DNA from: Clostridiaceae bacterium
GTDB taxonomy: Bacteria > Bacillota > Clostridia > Tissierellales > Sporanaerobacteraceae
Direction of reading: 5' to 3'
Assembly (NCBI GenBank): GCA_019391515.1
Contig: JAHXQP010000017.1
Coordinates: 1 to 64,000 of the forward strand
Length of the DNA stretch: 64,000 nucleotides
The notes beneath the pieces were generated by a model that saw only the letters and a program-made list of their open reading frames with translations, was not told the origin of the DNA and made no database searches. Made by a program: the position numbers and the translations under genes. Below, piece by piece: positions 9,019 to 17,214 of this stretch (positions are counted from its first letter, which is position 1; each line of letters opens with the position of its first letter).

Positions 9019-9047
9019 AGTATATATTATAACACCAATATGGTCAA
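9019..9047 (-). promoter_or_regulatory. promoter of the cobalamin-riboswitch transcript
   Basis: TTGACC (9042-9047) and TATACT (9019-9024) are separated by 17 bases and start about 20 bases before the aptamer. Confidence 0.6.
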
Positions 9048-9088
9048 TATGGCTCTTTTTCATTAATAGGAAAACAAATCCTAAAATT

Positions 9089-9132
9089 AAATAAGCTTAC
9101 TTAAATTCTATAGAATTTAAGTAAGCTTATTT
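9089..9132. repeat. perfect 44-bp palindrome after the chemoreceptor gene
   Basis: All 22 base pairs match around the centre TATA, with HindIII-type AAGCTT sites in both arms. It lies 24 bp beyond the chemoreceptor stop and probably ends that transcript, though a strong T-run is lacking. Its perfect symmetry would also suit a protein-binding or cruciform site. Confidence 0.7.
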
Positions 9133-9156
9133 CCTCTTGATTTTTATTATAATAAT

Positions 9157-10635
9157 TTAAATACTTTGTTCACAAGTATTCAAGTTAATATTCTCTATAT
9201 TTTTCATTTTATCTTCTATTTTTTCTAAAATACTAAACATTTCATCTGAATATTTAACTGCCTCTTTATAAAATTCATTCGCTGCTTCTTCATCATTTTG
9301 TTTAACTGCAACAATTGTCTTATCACCCATGGTATGGAACTTATGATGTACTTCGTCTATTTTTTCCCAATCAGAGGCAATGTCAGTATTTTCTATTTCA
9401 ATAGCATTATAAAAATGACCAAAGGCACATTTGTTATAATCAGTTTGAATAGGATATGTTCGCATTTCCTGCACAATTTTATTTAGCACATCTAACCATT
9501 CTATATGTTTTTGCTTTGCTTTAATAATTACTGTACTTAATTCTTCATTATTAATTGAATATCTACTACATTTAAGATTTTCAAACATACTTTTAACAAT
9601 TGAAGAAAGTTCATCGTCAATTTCTGATATCTGTCCAGCAAAACTTACACTATTAGAAGCTTCTTCTTGTATACTATTAGTCATATGACTAAGTCTTTCC
9701 GCATCTTTGCTTGATTCTTCCATTGCTTGTTCGATTTCGTTAGCAGATTCATTTATACCTTCCATTGAACTATTTATATGAGAAACATCTTCAATAACAT
9801 TATCAAGCATACTTACATTTTTAGTTACCGTATCAAATACTGTATAAATCTTTTCATCCATTTCTTTTGTGGAAGCTAAAGTCCTATCTAAACTTTCTGT
9901 TCCATCTTTAGCTGCCCCTTGAATTCTGTCTACAAAATCTCCCATTCCTTGAAGGTTATATTTAGTATCATCAGCTAATTTTCGGATTTCCTCAGCTACC
10001 ACTGCGAATCCCCGACCATTTTCTCCTGCCCTAGCAGCTTCAATAGCAGCATTTAAAGCTAAAAGATTGGTTTGTTCTGCTATTTTATGTACACTATCTA
10101 CGACTTTTCCAACTTCTATGGCAAGATTGACTAATTGTTGAATCTTTTCATTCATAACATTAGTATCATCTACTACATTTCTACTTAATTTTTGAACTTC
10201 TTTTAATAGTTTCATACTTTCATCATTTTTTCCCGTTAATGATTCAGATTGATCAGCAAGATGTTTTAATGTTTCAGAAGTTGTATTTATAGATTCCTTT
10301 ACTTGACTCATACTTGCAGTTGTTTCTTCTACAATCGCAAGATTCGATTCACTTAAATATGAAATTTCTCCTGCAAAATCATTTAATCTATAGGAAATAT
10401 GTGACATTCCAACATCGAAATTGCTTAAAGAACTTACAACATCTAATATTTGTTTTGCAGATTCTGACATTTTCTTTTCATTATTAATCAATCTTTGAAA
10501 ACTTTCTAAAATTTTACTATGAATAGGATAATCAACATAAGGAATTTCGGTATCCTTCCCTGCTAAATAATCTTCTACATATTTGATTATACATTCTGCT
10601 TCCTCACATGGTCTATTTGAAATTTTCTTAAACAT
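9157..10635 (-). CDS. soluble methyl-accepting chemotaxis protein with CZB domain
   Basis: The 492-residue protein has no hydrophobic membrane segment, so it is a cytoplasmic receptor. The signalling tip [36 protein letters not shown] (split across about residues 187-222) is typical of methyl-accepting proteins and is flanked by long coiled coils. The C-terminal 120 residues form a CZB (chemoreceptor zinc-binding) domain, with His in KHIEWL, Cys and His in NKCAFGHF and His in VHHKFH. A sigma-D-type promoter lies upstream, tying it to the motility regulon. It likely senses zinc-linked redox or pH state and acts through CheA, but the ligand cannot be read from sequence. Confidence 0.92.
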   Translation of the reverse strand: MFKKISNRPCEEAECIIKYVEDYLAGKDTEIPYVDYPIHSKILESFQRLINNEKKMSESAKQILDVVSSLSNFDVGMSHISYRLNDFAGEISYLSESNLAIVEETTASMSQVKESINTTSETLKHLADQSESLTGKNDESMKLLKEVQKLSRNVVDDTNVMNEKIQQLVNLAIEVGKVVDSVHKIAEQTNLLALNAAIEAARAGENGRGFAVVAEEIRKLADDTKYNLQGMGDFVDRIQGAAKDGTESLDRTLASTKEMDEKIYTVFDTVTKNVSMLDNVIEDVSHINSSMEGINESANEIEQAMEESSKDAERLSHMTNSIQEEASNSVSFAGQISEIDDELSSIVKSMFENLKCSRYSINNEELSTVIIKAKQKHIEWLDVLNKIVQEMRTYPIQTDYNKCAFGHFYNAIEIENTDIASDWEKIDEVHHKFHTMGDKTIVAVKQNDEEAANEFYKEAVKYSDEMFSILEKIEDKMKNIENINLNTCEQSI

Positions 10636-10680
10636 AAAACTCCCCCTATTTCGCTACTTTTTTTAAAGTCCTACAATATT

Positions 10681-10707
10681 ATATCGACAATATAAATATA
10701 AAGTTTA
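10681..10707 (-). promoter_or_regulatory. sigma-D (flagellar/chemotaxis) type promoter
   Basis: TAAA (10704-10707), 15 bases, then GTCGATAT (10681-10688) closely fits the sigma-D consensus TAAA-N15-GCCGATAT, about 45 bp before the chemoreceptor start. Confidence 0.75.
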
Positions 10708-10734
10708 TTTTTTATTATCATTTACAAAATAATA

Positions 10735-10768
10735 AAAAACCCTCTATTGTATAGAAGGTTTCTCTTTC
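10735..10768 (-). terminator. terminator of the pyridoxine-kinase operon
   Basis: CCTTCTAT pairs with ATAGAGGG (one G-U pair), followed by TTTTTT, directly after the kinase stop codon. Confidence 0.75.
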
Positions 10769-10769
10769 T

Positions 10770-11645
10770 TTATTCAAGCAATTCATAGTTGCTATTTATC
10801 ATTGGCATCTTTAATTTATCGAGGACTTTTTCTAATAAAATCCCTTCCCTTGCCGGATATGTGAAACCAAAGCTTTCTCTGATTCCCAATGTAATAAATT
10901 TTACACTTCTATCCAATGCTATAGACAAACTATCCCCATTTAGCAAACTACCTATTAAAACGCTGGTAAATATATCTCCAGTTCCAGGAAACTCTGATGG
11001 AATATATTTACCTCCTATTTTCCAAAACTTATTATTTTCTTTATCATATGCAAAGACATCTATATTGTCTGATATATGAAAATCTGGAACAGATGTTATA
11101 ACAACTATATTAGGTCCCATATTAGATAAATCTACTAACATCTTTTTAATCTGATATTCTTCAATGTTTTTAGTATATTCTTTTCCAAGCAAATATTTAG
11201 CTTCTGTAAGATTTGGAGTGATTACATCTGCTTTTTTTATTAAATCCCTCATCTTATGGACCATATTTTTATCTATAGTAGTATAAAATTTCCCATTATC
11301 CCCCATAACTGGGTCTACAACCACTATATTTGAATTAGTTTTAAAAGCTTCTATAAAATCTAATATTATATCTGCCTGTCTTGCAGAGCCTAAAAAACCA
11401 CTATATATACAGTCAAATTTTATATCTACCTTTTTCCAATGATTCATATAATCTTCCATTGAATCTGTTAAGTCTACGAAAGAAAAATCTTTAAATCCCC
11501 CAGTATGGCTTGACAATACTGCTGTAGGAAAAGGACATACTTGAATACCCATAGATGAAAGTATTGGTATAATTGCTGTAAGTGAAGCTCTACCATATCC
11601 AGATAAATCGTGAATAGCTGCAATTTTTTTTACAGGATTTTTCAT
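10770..11645 (-). CDS. pyridoxal/pyridoxamine kinase, ribokinase superfamily
   Basis: It should phosphorylate vitamin B6 vitamers with ATP to give PLP or PMP. The protein has about 291 residues and begins KKIAAIHDLSGYGRASL, the N-terminal motif of PdxY/PdxK-type kinases; VVDPVMGDNGKFY and the anion-hole motif EFPGTGDIFTSVL (catalytic Asp) are present. The ATG at 11645 is preferred because GAGGAG is eight bases upstream; the earlier ATG sits within the stop of the preceding gene. It is translated with the upstream radical SAM gene from one promoter. Which vitamer is preferred cannot be judged from sequence. Confidence 0.9.
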   Translation of the reverse strand: MKNPVKKIAAIHDLSGYGRASLTAIIPILSSMGIQVCPFPTAVLSSHTGGFKDFSFVDLTDSMEDYMNHWKKVDIKFDCIYSGFLGSARQADIILDFIEAFKTNSNIVVVDPVMGDNGKFYTTIDKNMVHKMRDLIKKADVITPNLTEAKYLLGKEYTKNIEEYQIKKMLVDLSNMGPNIVVITSVPDFHISDNIDVFAYDKENNKFWKIGGKYIPSEFPGTGDIFTSVLIGSLLNGDSLSIALDRSVKFITLGIRESFGFTYPAREGILLEKVLDKLKMPMINSNYELLE

Positions 11646-11659
11646 GATTGTTTCTCCTC

Positions 11660-12586
11660 TCATTTCAATCTATATGTATAATAATCTTTATAATTTACTA
11701 CTTCTATTTTTGAATCATTGGATAGTCTATTTAAAAATCCTTCTATATCTTCTTCTCCTCTTTTGTCTATAAAGGATTTTATTTCAAATTGATTCATAGG
11801 ATGTCTTTTTATAATACTTAAAACCGCTTCATAATTATCTTCAACTTCACTGTAAAATCCTTCAGAGGATAATTCATCTATAGATATACCTTCTAGTATT
11901 GATATAGCTTCTTTAATAGATTCCTTTGATGGCTGTTCTACAGACTTTTCAGCTGGTGGTCTTACTGGAGAATTAATATATAATCTATGGTGGCCTATTG
12001 TATCAAGTAATTTTTTAAAATCTAAGAAAAATTCTCTATTATCATTAAGATCTTTTATAATCATTGTTTCAATCCATAATTGACCATTATACTCTCTAGA
12101 AAAAATTCTTAATCCTTCAACTATTTCATCAAATTTTATACTTCCATGGGGTCTGTTTATTTTTTTAAACATTTTATCATCACAAGCATCTACTGAAGGA
12201 AGTACTATATCTGCATTTTTCAATTCTTCTCTTACTGAACTATCTGACATTAGCCCCCCATTTGTTATAACTGCTACAGGCTTGTCTGTAAGAAGCTTCA
12301 ATTCTTTAATTAAAATGCCTAATTTAGAATACAGTGTAGGTTCACCTTCTCCTACTATTGTAACTACATCAAAATCAATATCATCTCTTAAATATGACTT
12401 AAACTCTTCAATTATTTCATTACAATTAAAATACTCTTCCCTTTTATTTCCCATGTTTCTTGTTCTTCCTAATTGGCAATATGTACAAGAATAGTTACAA
12501 TGGCCTTTAGCTATAGGGCTTATACCTATAGAAAGTCCCATTCGCCTTGAAGGAACGGGCCCAAAAACATATTTAAAATTTTCCAA
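11660..12586 (-). CDS. radical SAM protein, COG0731-type Fe-S oxidoreductase
   Basis: The protein of about 309 residues begins FKYVFGPVPSRRMGLSIGI and carries the radical SAM cluster motif CNYSCTYCQLG (CxxxCxxC), then GEGEPTLYS. This is the family of small TYW1-related radical SAM proteins whose reaction is unknown. A C-terminal winged-helix-like segment follows after about residue 215. The TTG at 12586 is preferred since AGAGGTG lies six bases upstream; the ATG two codons earlier touches that site. It overlaps the vitamin B6 kinase frame region by ATGA-type coupling, so a common cofactor role is possible but unproven. Confidence 0.85.
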   Translation of the reverse strand: MENFKYVFGPVPSRRMGLSIGISPIAKGHCNYSCTYCQLGRTRNMGNKREEYFNCNEIIEEFKSYLRDDIDFDVVTIVGEGEPTLYSKLGILIKELKLLTDKPVAVITNGGLMSDSSVREELKNADIVLPSVDACDDKMFKKINRPHGSIKFDEIVEGLRIFSREYNGQLWIETMIIKDLNDNREFFLDFKKLLDTIGHHRLYINSPVRPPAEKSVEQPSKESIKEAISILEGISIDELSSEGFYSEVEDNYEAVLSIIKRHPMNQFEIKSFIDKRGEEDIEGFLNRLSNDSKIEVVNYKDYYTYRLK

Positions 12587-12666
12587 AATCATCACCTCTA
12601 AAAATAAAGTATATTTTACAATATATTTTGTATCGGTTTACTTTTAACTGTATCTTTTATACCTAT

Positions 12667-12695
12667 ATTATATAAACACAGTTTTTTATTGTCAA
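12667..12695 (-). promoter_or_regulatory. consensus sigma-A promoter of the radical SAM/pyridoxine-kinase operon
   Basis: TTGACA (12690-12695), 17 bases, TATAAT (12667-12672): a perfect consensus match about 80 bp upstream of the start. Confidence 0.8.
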
Positions 12696-12734
12696 TGTGA
12701 ATATATCTATACTTCACAATCATTGATATACAAA

Positions 12735-12766
12735 ATGGATATAATAAAATATTTTATTATATCCAT
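12735..12766 (-). terminator. hairpin ending the DUF5320-fur-DUF134 transcript
   Basis: A perfect 16-bp inverted repeat (ATGGATATAATAAAAT and its complement) lies 8 bp after the DUF134 stop and is followed by TTTTGT. Confidence 0.65.
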
Positions 12767-12774
12767 TCATAGTA

Positions 12775-13146
12775 TTAGTCAATATGTTCAGATCCATTTC
12801 TCCTATGTCTGTGCCTACCTCCAAAACATGGCAAACATTTTTTATGATTGGCATCACATAGTATATAGTCCCCACCTTCAATTTTCAATATTTTCCCATT
12901 AATCAAACTATCTGCAATTTTTTTCTTGGCATTTGAATACATTCTTTGAATTGTGGAACGTGCTACATCCATCCTTTCTGCACACTGCTCTTGTTCAAGA
13001 CCTTCCAAATCTATAAGACGAATAACTTCATATTCATCTACTGTTAATAATATAAAATCATCTTGATTAATTATACCATTCAAAGGCCCAAATACTTTAA
13101 AATTAGGCAGACTACATACTCTTCTTCTTTTTCTAGGTCTAGGCAT
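12775..13146 (-). CDS. DUF134-family HTH DNA-binding protein
   Basis: The 123-residue protein begins MPRPRKRRRVCSLPNF, the signature of DUF134, and has a sigma-factor-like helix-turn-helix (about residues 45-85, EQCAERMDVARSTIQRMYS). A Cys/His-rich tail (CDANHKKCLPCFGGRHRHRR) could bind metal. The ATG at 13146 has AGGTG upstream. It begins 18 bp after fur and shares its transcript. DUF134 proteins commonly sit near iron-sulfur or molybdenum cofactor genes; its targets are unknown. Confidence 0.85.
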   Translation of the reverse strand: MPRPRKRRRVCSLPNFKVFGPLNGIINQDDFILLTVDEYEVIRLIDLEGLEQEQCAERMDVARSTIQRMYSNAKKKIADSLINGKILKIEGGDYILCDANHKKCLPCFGGRHRHRRNGSEHID

Positions 13147-13164
13147 TCTATCACCTACTTTCAA

Positions 13165-13635
13165 TTAAGTATATTTTTTTGTACAATTATTGCATAAACC
13201 ATGAAACATAATATCAACATCATATATTTCAACCATTTGATTTTTTTCAATTAAATTATTTATCTTTAAATATTTTAGAATCACTTCTTTATCAACAATA
13301 TCTTTAACCTTACCACATCTTTCACATTGAAAATGTATATGAAGAGGCTTTCTTGCATACATTTTTAACTCATAATAACTTTTATTATTCACTCTAAATT
13401 CTTTTAATATGTCTAAATCTACAAAGATATTTATATTCCTATATATTGTTGAGATTCCAATTCCATTATCTTTCAGCATGTTATAAACTTTTTCTGCACT
13501 TAAATGATTGTTTTTGTTTCTAACAAATTGTAATAGTATTTTTCTTCTTTGATAGGTCATTTTATATCCATTATCTTCTATTAAATTTTTAATCAATGAA
13601 AAACTTTCTTCCTCATGTGCATTAAATTCTTTCAT
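13165..13635 (-). CDS. Fur-family metal-responsive repressor
   Basis: The 156-residue protein has the Fur winged helix (KMTYQRRKILLQFVRN and the recognition helix GIGISTIYRNINIFVDL), followed by a dimerisation domain with HIHFQCERCGKVKDI and the C-terminal pair CNNC. These provide the structural Cys4 zinc site and regulatory His ligands. Sequence alone does not settle Fur, Zur or PerR. It lies between a DUF5320 gene and a DUF134 gene, and an AT-rich inverted repeat at the operon promoter suggests autoregulation. A perfect Fur box in front of an S4 gene at 34.7 kb is a candidate target. Confidence 0.9.
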   Translation of the reverse strand: MKEFNAHEEESFSLIKNLIEDNGYKMTYQRRKILLQFVRNKNNHLSAEKVYNMLKDNGIGISTIYRNINIFVDLDILKEFRVNNKSYYELKMYARKPLHIHFQCERCGKVKDIVDKEVILKYLKINNLIEKNQMVEIYDVDIMFHGLCNNCTKKYT

Positions 13636-13680
13636 ACAATCAACACCTTTTAAAATAATAGAAAATATAACTATTTCTTA

Positions 13681-13720
13681 TATATCTGAAGAAAATAGAA
13701 TTCTATTTTCCTCAGATATA
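13681..13720 (-). repeat. long inverted repeat between DUF5320 gene and fur
   Basis: Two 20-base arms match at 19 positions and begin directly at the DUF5320 stop codon. No T-run follows, so it may be a processing or partial-termination hairpin that sets fur expression below that of the first gene. Confidence 0.6.
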
Positions 13721-13963
13721 TTACTTTTCTTCGTTTTCCAATGTATCTAAGACTTTATTTATATCTTCAAGTCTTTCCTCAAGTATTGCTTTTTCATCTT
13801 CAAGAAAAGATCTTTCAATACCGTCTAATCTTCTAGTACATTCTAAACCATATCCTAATCTTCTTGGTCGTCTATCGACAAAATTTCCTGTTTTACATCT
13901 CCCTAGTCCTCTTCCTGTCCTTAATCCCATACCTAATGGTCCAATTCCATTTCTTCCAGCCAT
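13721..13963 (-). CDS. DUF5320-family small glycine/arginine-rich protein
   Basis: The 80-residue protein begins MAGRNGIGPLGMGLRTGRGLGRC and has a C-terminal coiled coil of about 30 residues (EDEKAILEERLEDINKVLDTLEN). This matches DUF5320, small proteins usually found near dinitrogenase-cofactor-like and Mrp/Nbp35 genes in anaerobes. It has GGAGG upstream and is the first gene of the DUF5320-fur-DUF134 operon. The role is unknown; the context suggests metal or Fe-S metabolism. Confidence 0.8.
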   Translation of the reverse strand: MAGRNGIGPLGMGLRTGRGLGRCKTGNFVDRRPRRLGYGLECTRRLDGIERSFLEDEKAILEERLEDINKVLDTLENEEK

Positions 13964-14004
13964 TTTAATAGCCTCCTTTTTTATTTTGGGTTTATGCTCA
14001 TTAT

Positions 14005-14038
14005 AATTATATTATATATAATTATGGGCATATGTCAA
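14005..14038 (-). promoter_or_regulatory. promoter with overlapping AT-rich operator for the DUF5320-fur operon
   Basis: TTGACA (14033-14038), 16 bases and TATAAT (14011-14016) form the promoter. The inverted repeat AATTATAT-TAT-ATATAATT (14005-14023) overlaps the -10 and is a plausible Fur-family operator, though it does not fit the 7-1-7 consensus. Confidence 0.55.
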
Positions 14039-14155
14039 TAACATTTTCCTATTCTATACATTAAAACTAAAAAATAAATTAATATAATAGTTTGAAAATA
14101 TACTTAAATTAGTTTATAATTTTAGGGAATAATGGAAAAAGGGGATGATTTTCAA

Positions 14156-14743
14156 ATGAGAGACATATTCTTAATTTCTGACACACATTTTGGTCAAAGA
14201 TTTGCTGTAAGATTTTTTAAAAGACCATTTAAAAATATAAAAGAAATGCATGATACCTTAATAAAAAACTGGAATAACAATATAAGGGAAGATGACTTAG
14301 TTCTTATACTAGGAGACTTCTATGGTGGAAGCAAAATATTTTCACATTTTCTTTTGAAAAAATTAAATGGTGAAAAAATACTTGTAAAAGGTAATCATGA
14401 TTTTAAATTTAGATTAAAAAGATTAATAGAAACTAGAAAGATTAAAATTTATAATAGAATAGAATTCCTTTTAAATGACCATCATTTTATATTGACCCAT
14501 AAACCACTTAAAAACATTAAAAAACAGACAATTAATATTCATGGTCACCATCATAGAGTACTACTTCCATCTAAATTTGAACAAAGCAAATATTTTAATG
14601 TAGCCGTTGAACATAATAACTATAAGCCAATATCTATTCGAGAAATAGTAGAAGATAAACTAGGTACATCGAATATAAATTTAGCGGATATTATTGAACA
14701 AATAAAATATTCAAATTCAAATATAGAATATACATTTGCTTAA
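14156..14743 (+). CDS. calcineurin-like metallophosphoesterase
   Basis: The protein of about 195 residues has the metallophosphoesterase motifs DTHFG (residues 8-12), GDFYGG, GNHDFK, and LTHKP followed by HGHHH, so all metal ligands are present. It resembles the short YfcE/phage-type phosphoesterases; the substrate is unknown. The start is uncertain: the ATG at 14156 has AAGGGG 11 bases upstream, while the in-frame ATG at 14132 has a weaker AGGG four bases upstream. It is monocistronic with a terminator immediately after. Confidence 0.85.
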   Translation: MRDIFLISDTHFGQRFAVRFFKRPFKNIKEMHDTLIKNWNNNIREDDLVLILGDFYGGSKIFSHFLLKKLNGEKILVKGNHDFKFRLKRLIETRKIKIYNRIEFLLNDHHFILTHKPLKNIKKQTINIHGHHHRVLLPSKFEQSKYFNVAVEHNNYKPISIREIVEDKLGTSNINLADIIEQIKYSNSNIEYTFA

Positions 14744-14749
14744 ATATAA

Positions 14750-14781
14750 GAAAGGTAATAGTCTAGGCCGTTACCTTTTTT
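14750..14781. terminator. terminator between convergent phosphoesterase and DUF1284 genes
   Basis: AAAGGTAA pairs with TTACCTTT, followed by T-run on the plus strand and A-run on the other. Confidence 0.7.
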
Positions 14782-15178
14782 ATATATACCCCTTTCCCCT
14801 GAATATTGCTTCACAGATCCCATTTTTATACCATTCACAACAACTACATATTTTCTTAAATTCTTTTTCATTGAATTTTGTTTTTAATTTTTCCAATAAC
14901 AGATTATAGCTATACTCTTTAGTTTCTAACTCTAAAAATTTTATCACTTTTTTATCTATAGATAATACTTTATCATTAGAACTACATTTATATCCATCTA
15001 TGTTGTTAGGACATTTTGAACAGATATCATCGTTAAAGTCTATTATTTGTATGGTTTGACTACTATTTTTTCTTAAACTATCTACTATAAAATCCATATT
15101 TTCTACAAACTCATCACTATATCCTTTCCCTATGTAGGCCTGCATACATATTAAATGGTGAGGTCTTATTTTAAACAT
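14780..15178 (-). CDS. DUF1284 cysteine-rich protein
   Basis: The 132-residue protein opens FKIRPHHLICMQAYIGKGYS, the conserved start of DUF1284, and has two cysteine pairs: CSKCPNN near residue 52 and CSCCEWYKNGIC near the end. These probably hold an iron-sulfur cluster or zinc; the function is unknown. No signal peptide or membrane segment is visible. It stands alone on the minus strand. Confidence 0.85.
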   Translation of the reverse strand: MFKIRPHHLICMQAYIGKGYSDEFVENMDFIVDSLRKNSSQTIQIIDFNDDICSKCPNNIDGYKCSSNDKVLSIDKKVIKFLELETKEYSYNLLLEKLKTKFNEKEFKKICSCCEWYKNGICEAIFRGKGYI

Positions 15179-15242
15179 ATACTATCTCCTTCCCTAGTTG
15201 TTAACTTTTTATTTAATGTAGTTTACAATCATTTTAATATTT

Positions 15243-15288
15243 AAGTAATAATGAGTCAAGGATATATCCTTGACCTATTATTACTTGA
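15243..15288 (-). terminator. long near-perfect hairpin after the DUF4153 gene
   Basis: Arms of 23 bases containing GTCAAGGATAT / ATATCCTTGAC match except for two positions, and the upstream arm overlaps the stop codon. Probable transcript end. Confidence 0.65.
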
Positions 15289-17041
15289 TTTTAAGGACAA
15301 TATCTAGTCCTATATCATTTATATTTTCAATAAGCCCTCCACCACTACTCTCCAAAGAAATATGATTAAATATAAATTTAATCTTTACTTTTTTATTTTC
15401 ATCTTCAAATGTCATGTCTTCAATGTTCATCTCACTATTATCTAATTCTTTTTTATACTTATTAAATATAATTTTTATAAATTCTTCTATATTTTTTTCA
15501 TAGATTATATCTTCGCCATCTTTTATTTTTAACACATTGTTATCTACTATACAATTGATTTTTTGTGATATTTTAGTTTCTACCCTATTATTAATTAAAT
15601 CATTTATACTAACTAAATAATCATAGCCTTTTATTTCAATAGTCTTTTCTAATTTATTGCTAGCAAAATAATGATATTTTTTCCCATAGCCATTTTCAGC
15701 AGAAGTATGAGAAAATCCAAAAACCTCTATCATATCATCTGTTTCAAAATTATTAGGAAGATACTTTACATTACTTAAACTATGTTTACTCTTAAAATAT
15801 GCTAAAATCATGCTCATCTCAATTTTATCTTTTTTCGATACTTTAGCTTTAGACTTAACTATCTTCCCACTACGAAGCATGTTATTCTTAACTAATATTT
15901 CTTCAAACCTTTTATTCTGGCTATATCTAGATATGGAAAAACTGCTCAATGGTCCGAATACTGCATTTAAAACTATTATTGAAAGTGATATAGGAATTAT
16001 TATATTTTTCATTTTTCTTGCTACTGAAAAATATATCATAATACCTAAAACCCATATTCCTAGAACAAGTACAAAATATCTATTTTCTGTTATACCATAT
16101 TCTCTTATTCTAATTCCTATAGAAACAAACATCATCAACAATATTGGAATAATAATCTTTGGAAACCAAAATGTAAAGACCTTAGCTAATTTATTCTTAT
16201 CAATTAATGGATGAATAAAGAATACTACTCCAACTGTTATAATGGAATACCATAGAACTAAATGGGACACCAAACCCTCTGGCCAGTTTCTTGTCACAAT
16301 TATCTTTATAAAATAAGCATAAAGTATAGTTGTATATATTGTAATAAGAGGGATTACTATATATAATAACAACACTTTAAGAGCTTTGGGATAATCAACT
16401 TTTGAAAAGTCGTGATTGTTATAAGGTATCTTAGCTAAAAACATAGATGGCATAAGAACTATGAAAACAATAATGGACATATAATAATATATTTTCCATT
16501 CTATATTTATTGAAAAAAGCTTGTCTACAGTAAAAATTATAGCTGAAAATCCAAAATAGATTACTACAGCGTAAATAACTGCAAGAAAAAAGCTTCCTAA
16601 TACCTTTATAATATAGTTTTCGTAGTGCTTTTTATTTCCCAACCATGGTATATAGAGAAATCCAAGGTATAAGAAAATACTTAGTCCTGTATATCTTACT
16701 ATACTTGTATCTTTAAAATCTTTTAATAAATAAAAATAATATAATACCAAAGCTCCTATTCCAAGAATATATATAAATACTTCATTTAATTTCTTCATTT
16801 TCTTCTTCTCAAATATCAATTTTAAACACAAGGATAATGGTATTCCAAGAGCTATTATCATATTGATTCTTTGAATAATTTCAAAAGTTTTTTTACTTAA
16901 ATTAGATTGATTTTCATTTGTTATAATAAGCATTATAACAAGAAGTATACATATTCCTATAGTTGTAGGAAATCTTTTAGTGCTTTCATATATAGATTTT
17001 ACACTATCTTTTAAAAAGGTTTTAATTTTTATATTAAACAA
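15281..17041 (-). CDS. DUF4153-family polytopic membrane protein
   Basis: The 586-residue protein has about 12 hydrophobic segments in its first 385 residues and then a soluble C-terminal domain of about 200 residues (from KIVKSKAKVSKKDK). The layout and the N-terminal TKRFPTTIGICILLV match DUF4153 proteins, whose function is unknown. The frame opens with a TTG directly beside an AAAGGGG site, so the true start may be a few codons further in. It ends in a long hairpin and is monocistronic. Confidence 0.75.
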   Translation of the reverse strand: MFNIKIKTFLKDSVKSIYESTKRFPTTIGICILLVIMLIITNENQSNLSKKTFEIIQRINMIIALGIPLSLCLKLIFEKKKMKKLNEVFIYILGIGALVLYYFYLLKDFKDTSIVRYTGLSIFLYLGFLYIPWLGNKKHYENYIIKVLGSFFLAVIYAVVIYFGFSAIIFTVDKLFSINIEWKIYYYMSIIVFIVLMPSMFLAKIPYNNHDFSKVDYPKALKVLLLYIVIPLITIYTTILYAYFIKIIVTRNWPEGLVSHLVLWYSIITVGVVFFIHPLIDKNKLAKVFTFWFPKIIIPILLMMFVSIGIRIREYGITENRYFVLVLGIWVLGIMIYFSVARKMKNIIIPISLSIIVLNAVFGPLSSFSISRYSQNKRFEEILVKNNMLRSGKIVKSKAKVSKKDKIEMSMILAYFKSKHSLSNVKYLPNNFETDDMIEVFGFSHTSAENGYGKKYHYFASNKLEKTIEIKGYDYLVSINDLINNRVETKISQKINCIVDNNVLKIKDGEDIIYEKNIEEFIKIIFNKYKKELDNSEMNIEDMTFEDENKKVKIKFIFNHISLESSGGGLIENINDIGLDIVLKIK

Positions 17042-17214
17042 CCCCTTTCACTTTATTTAATATTGTTGTATATATTTTAATTGAAATAGTTCACCAATAC
17101 AAGAAATACTTATTCAAATAGGAAATCTAACTTGTAATCTTAGACAATTTTAAGAATCTCTAGTAAAATAAAAGGTATCAATAGATTTTTATGCTAGAAA
17201 AAGGGGTGAAAACT

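Noticed and set aside
8875-9063. 62-codon minus-strand frame inside the first cobalamin riboswitch
   Set aside because: It is made of the aptamer's conserved bases, has no ribosome binding site and no protein-like pattern.
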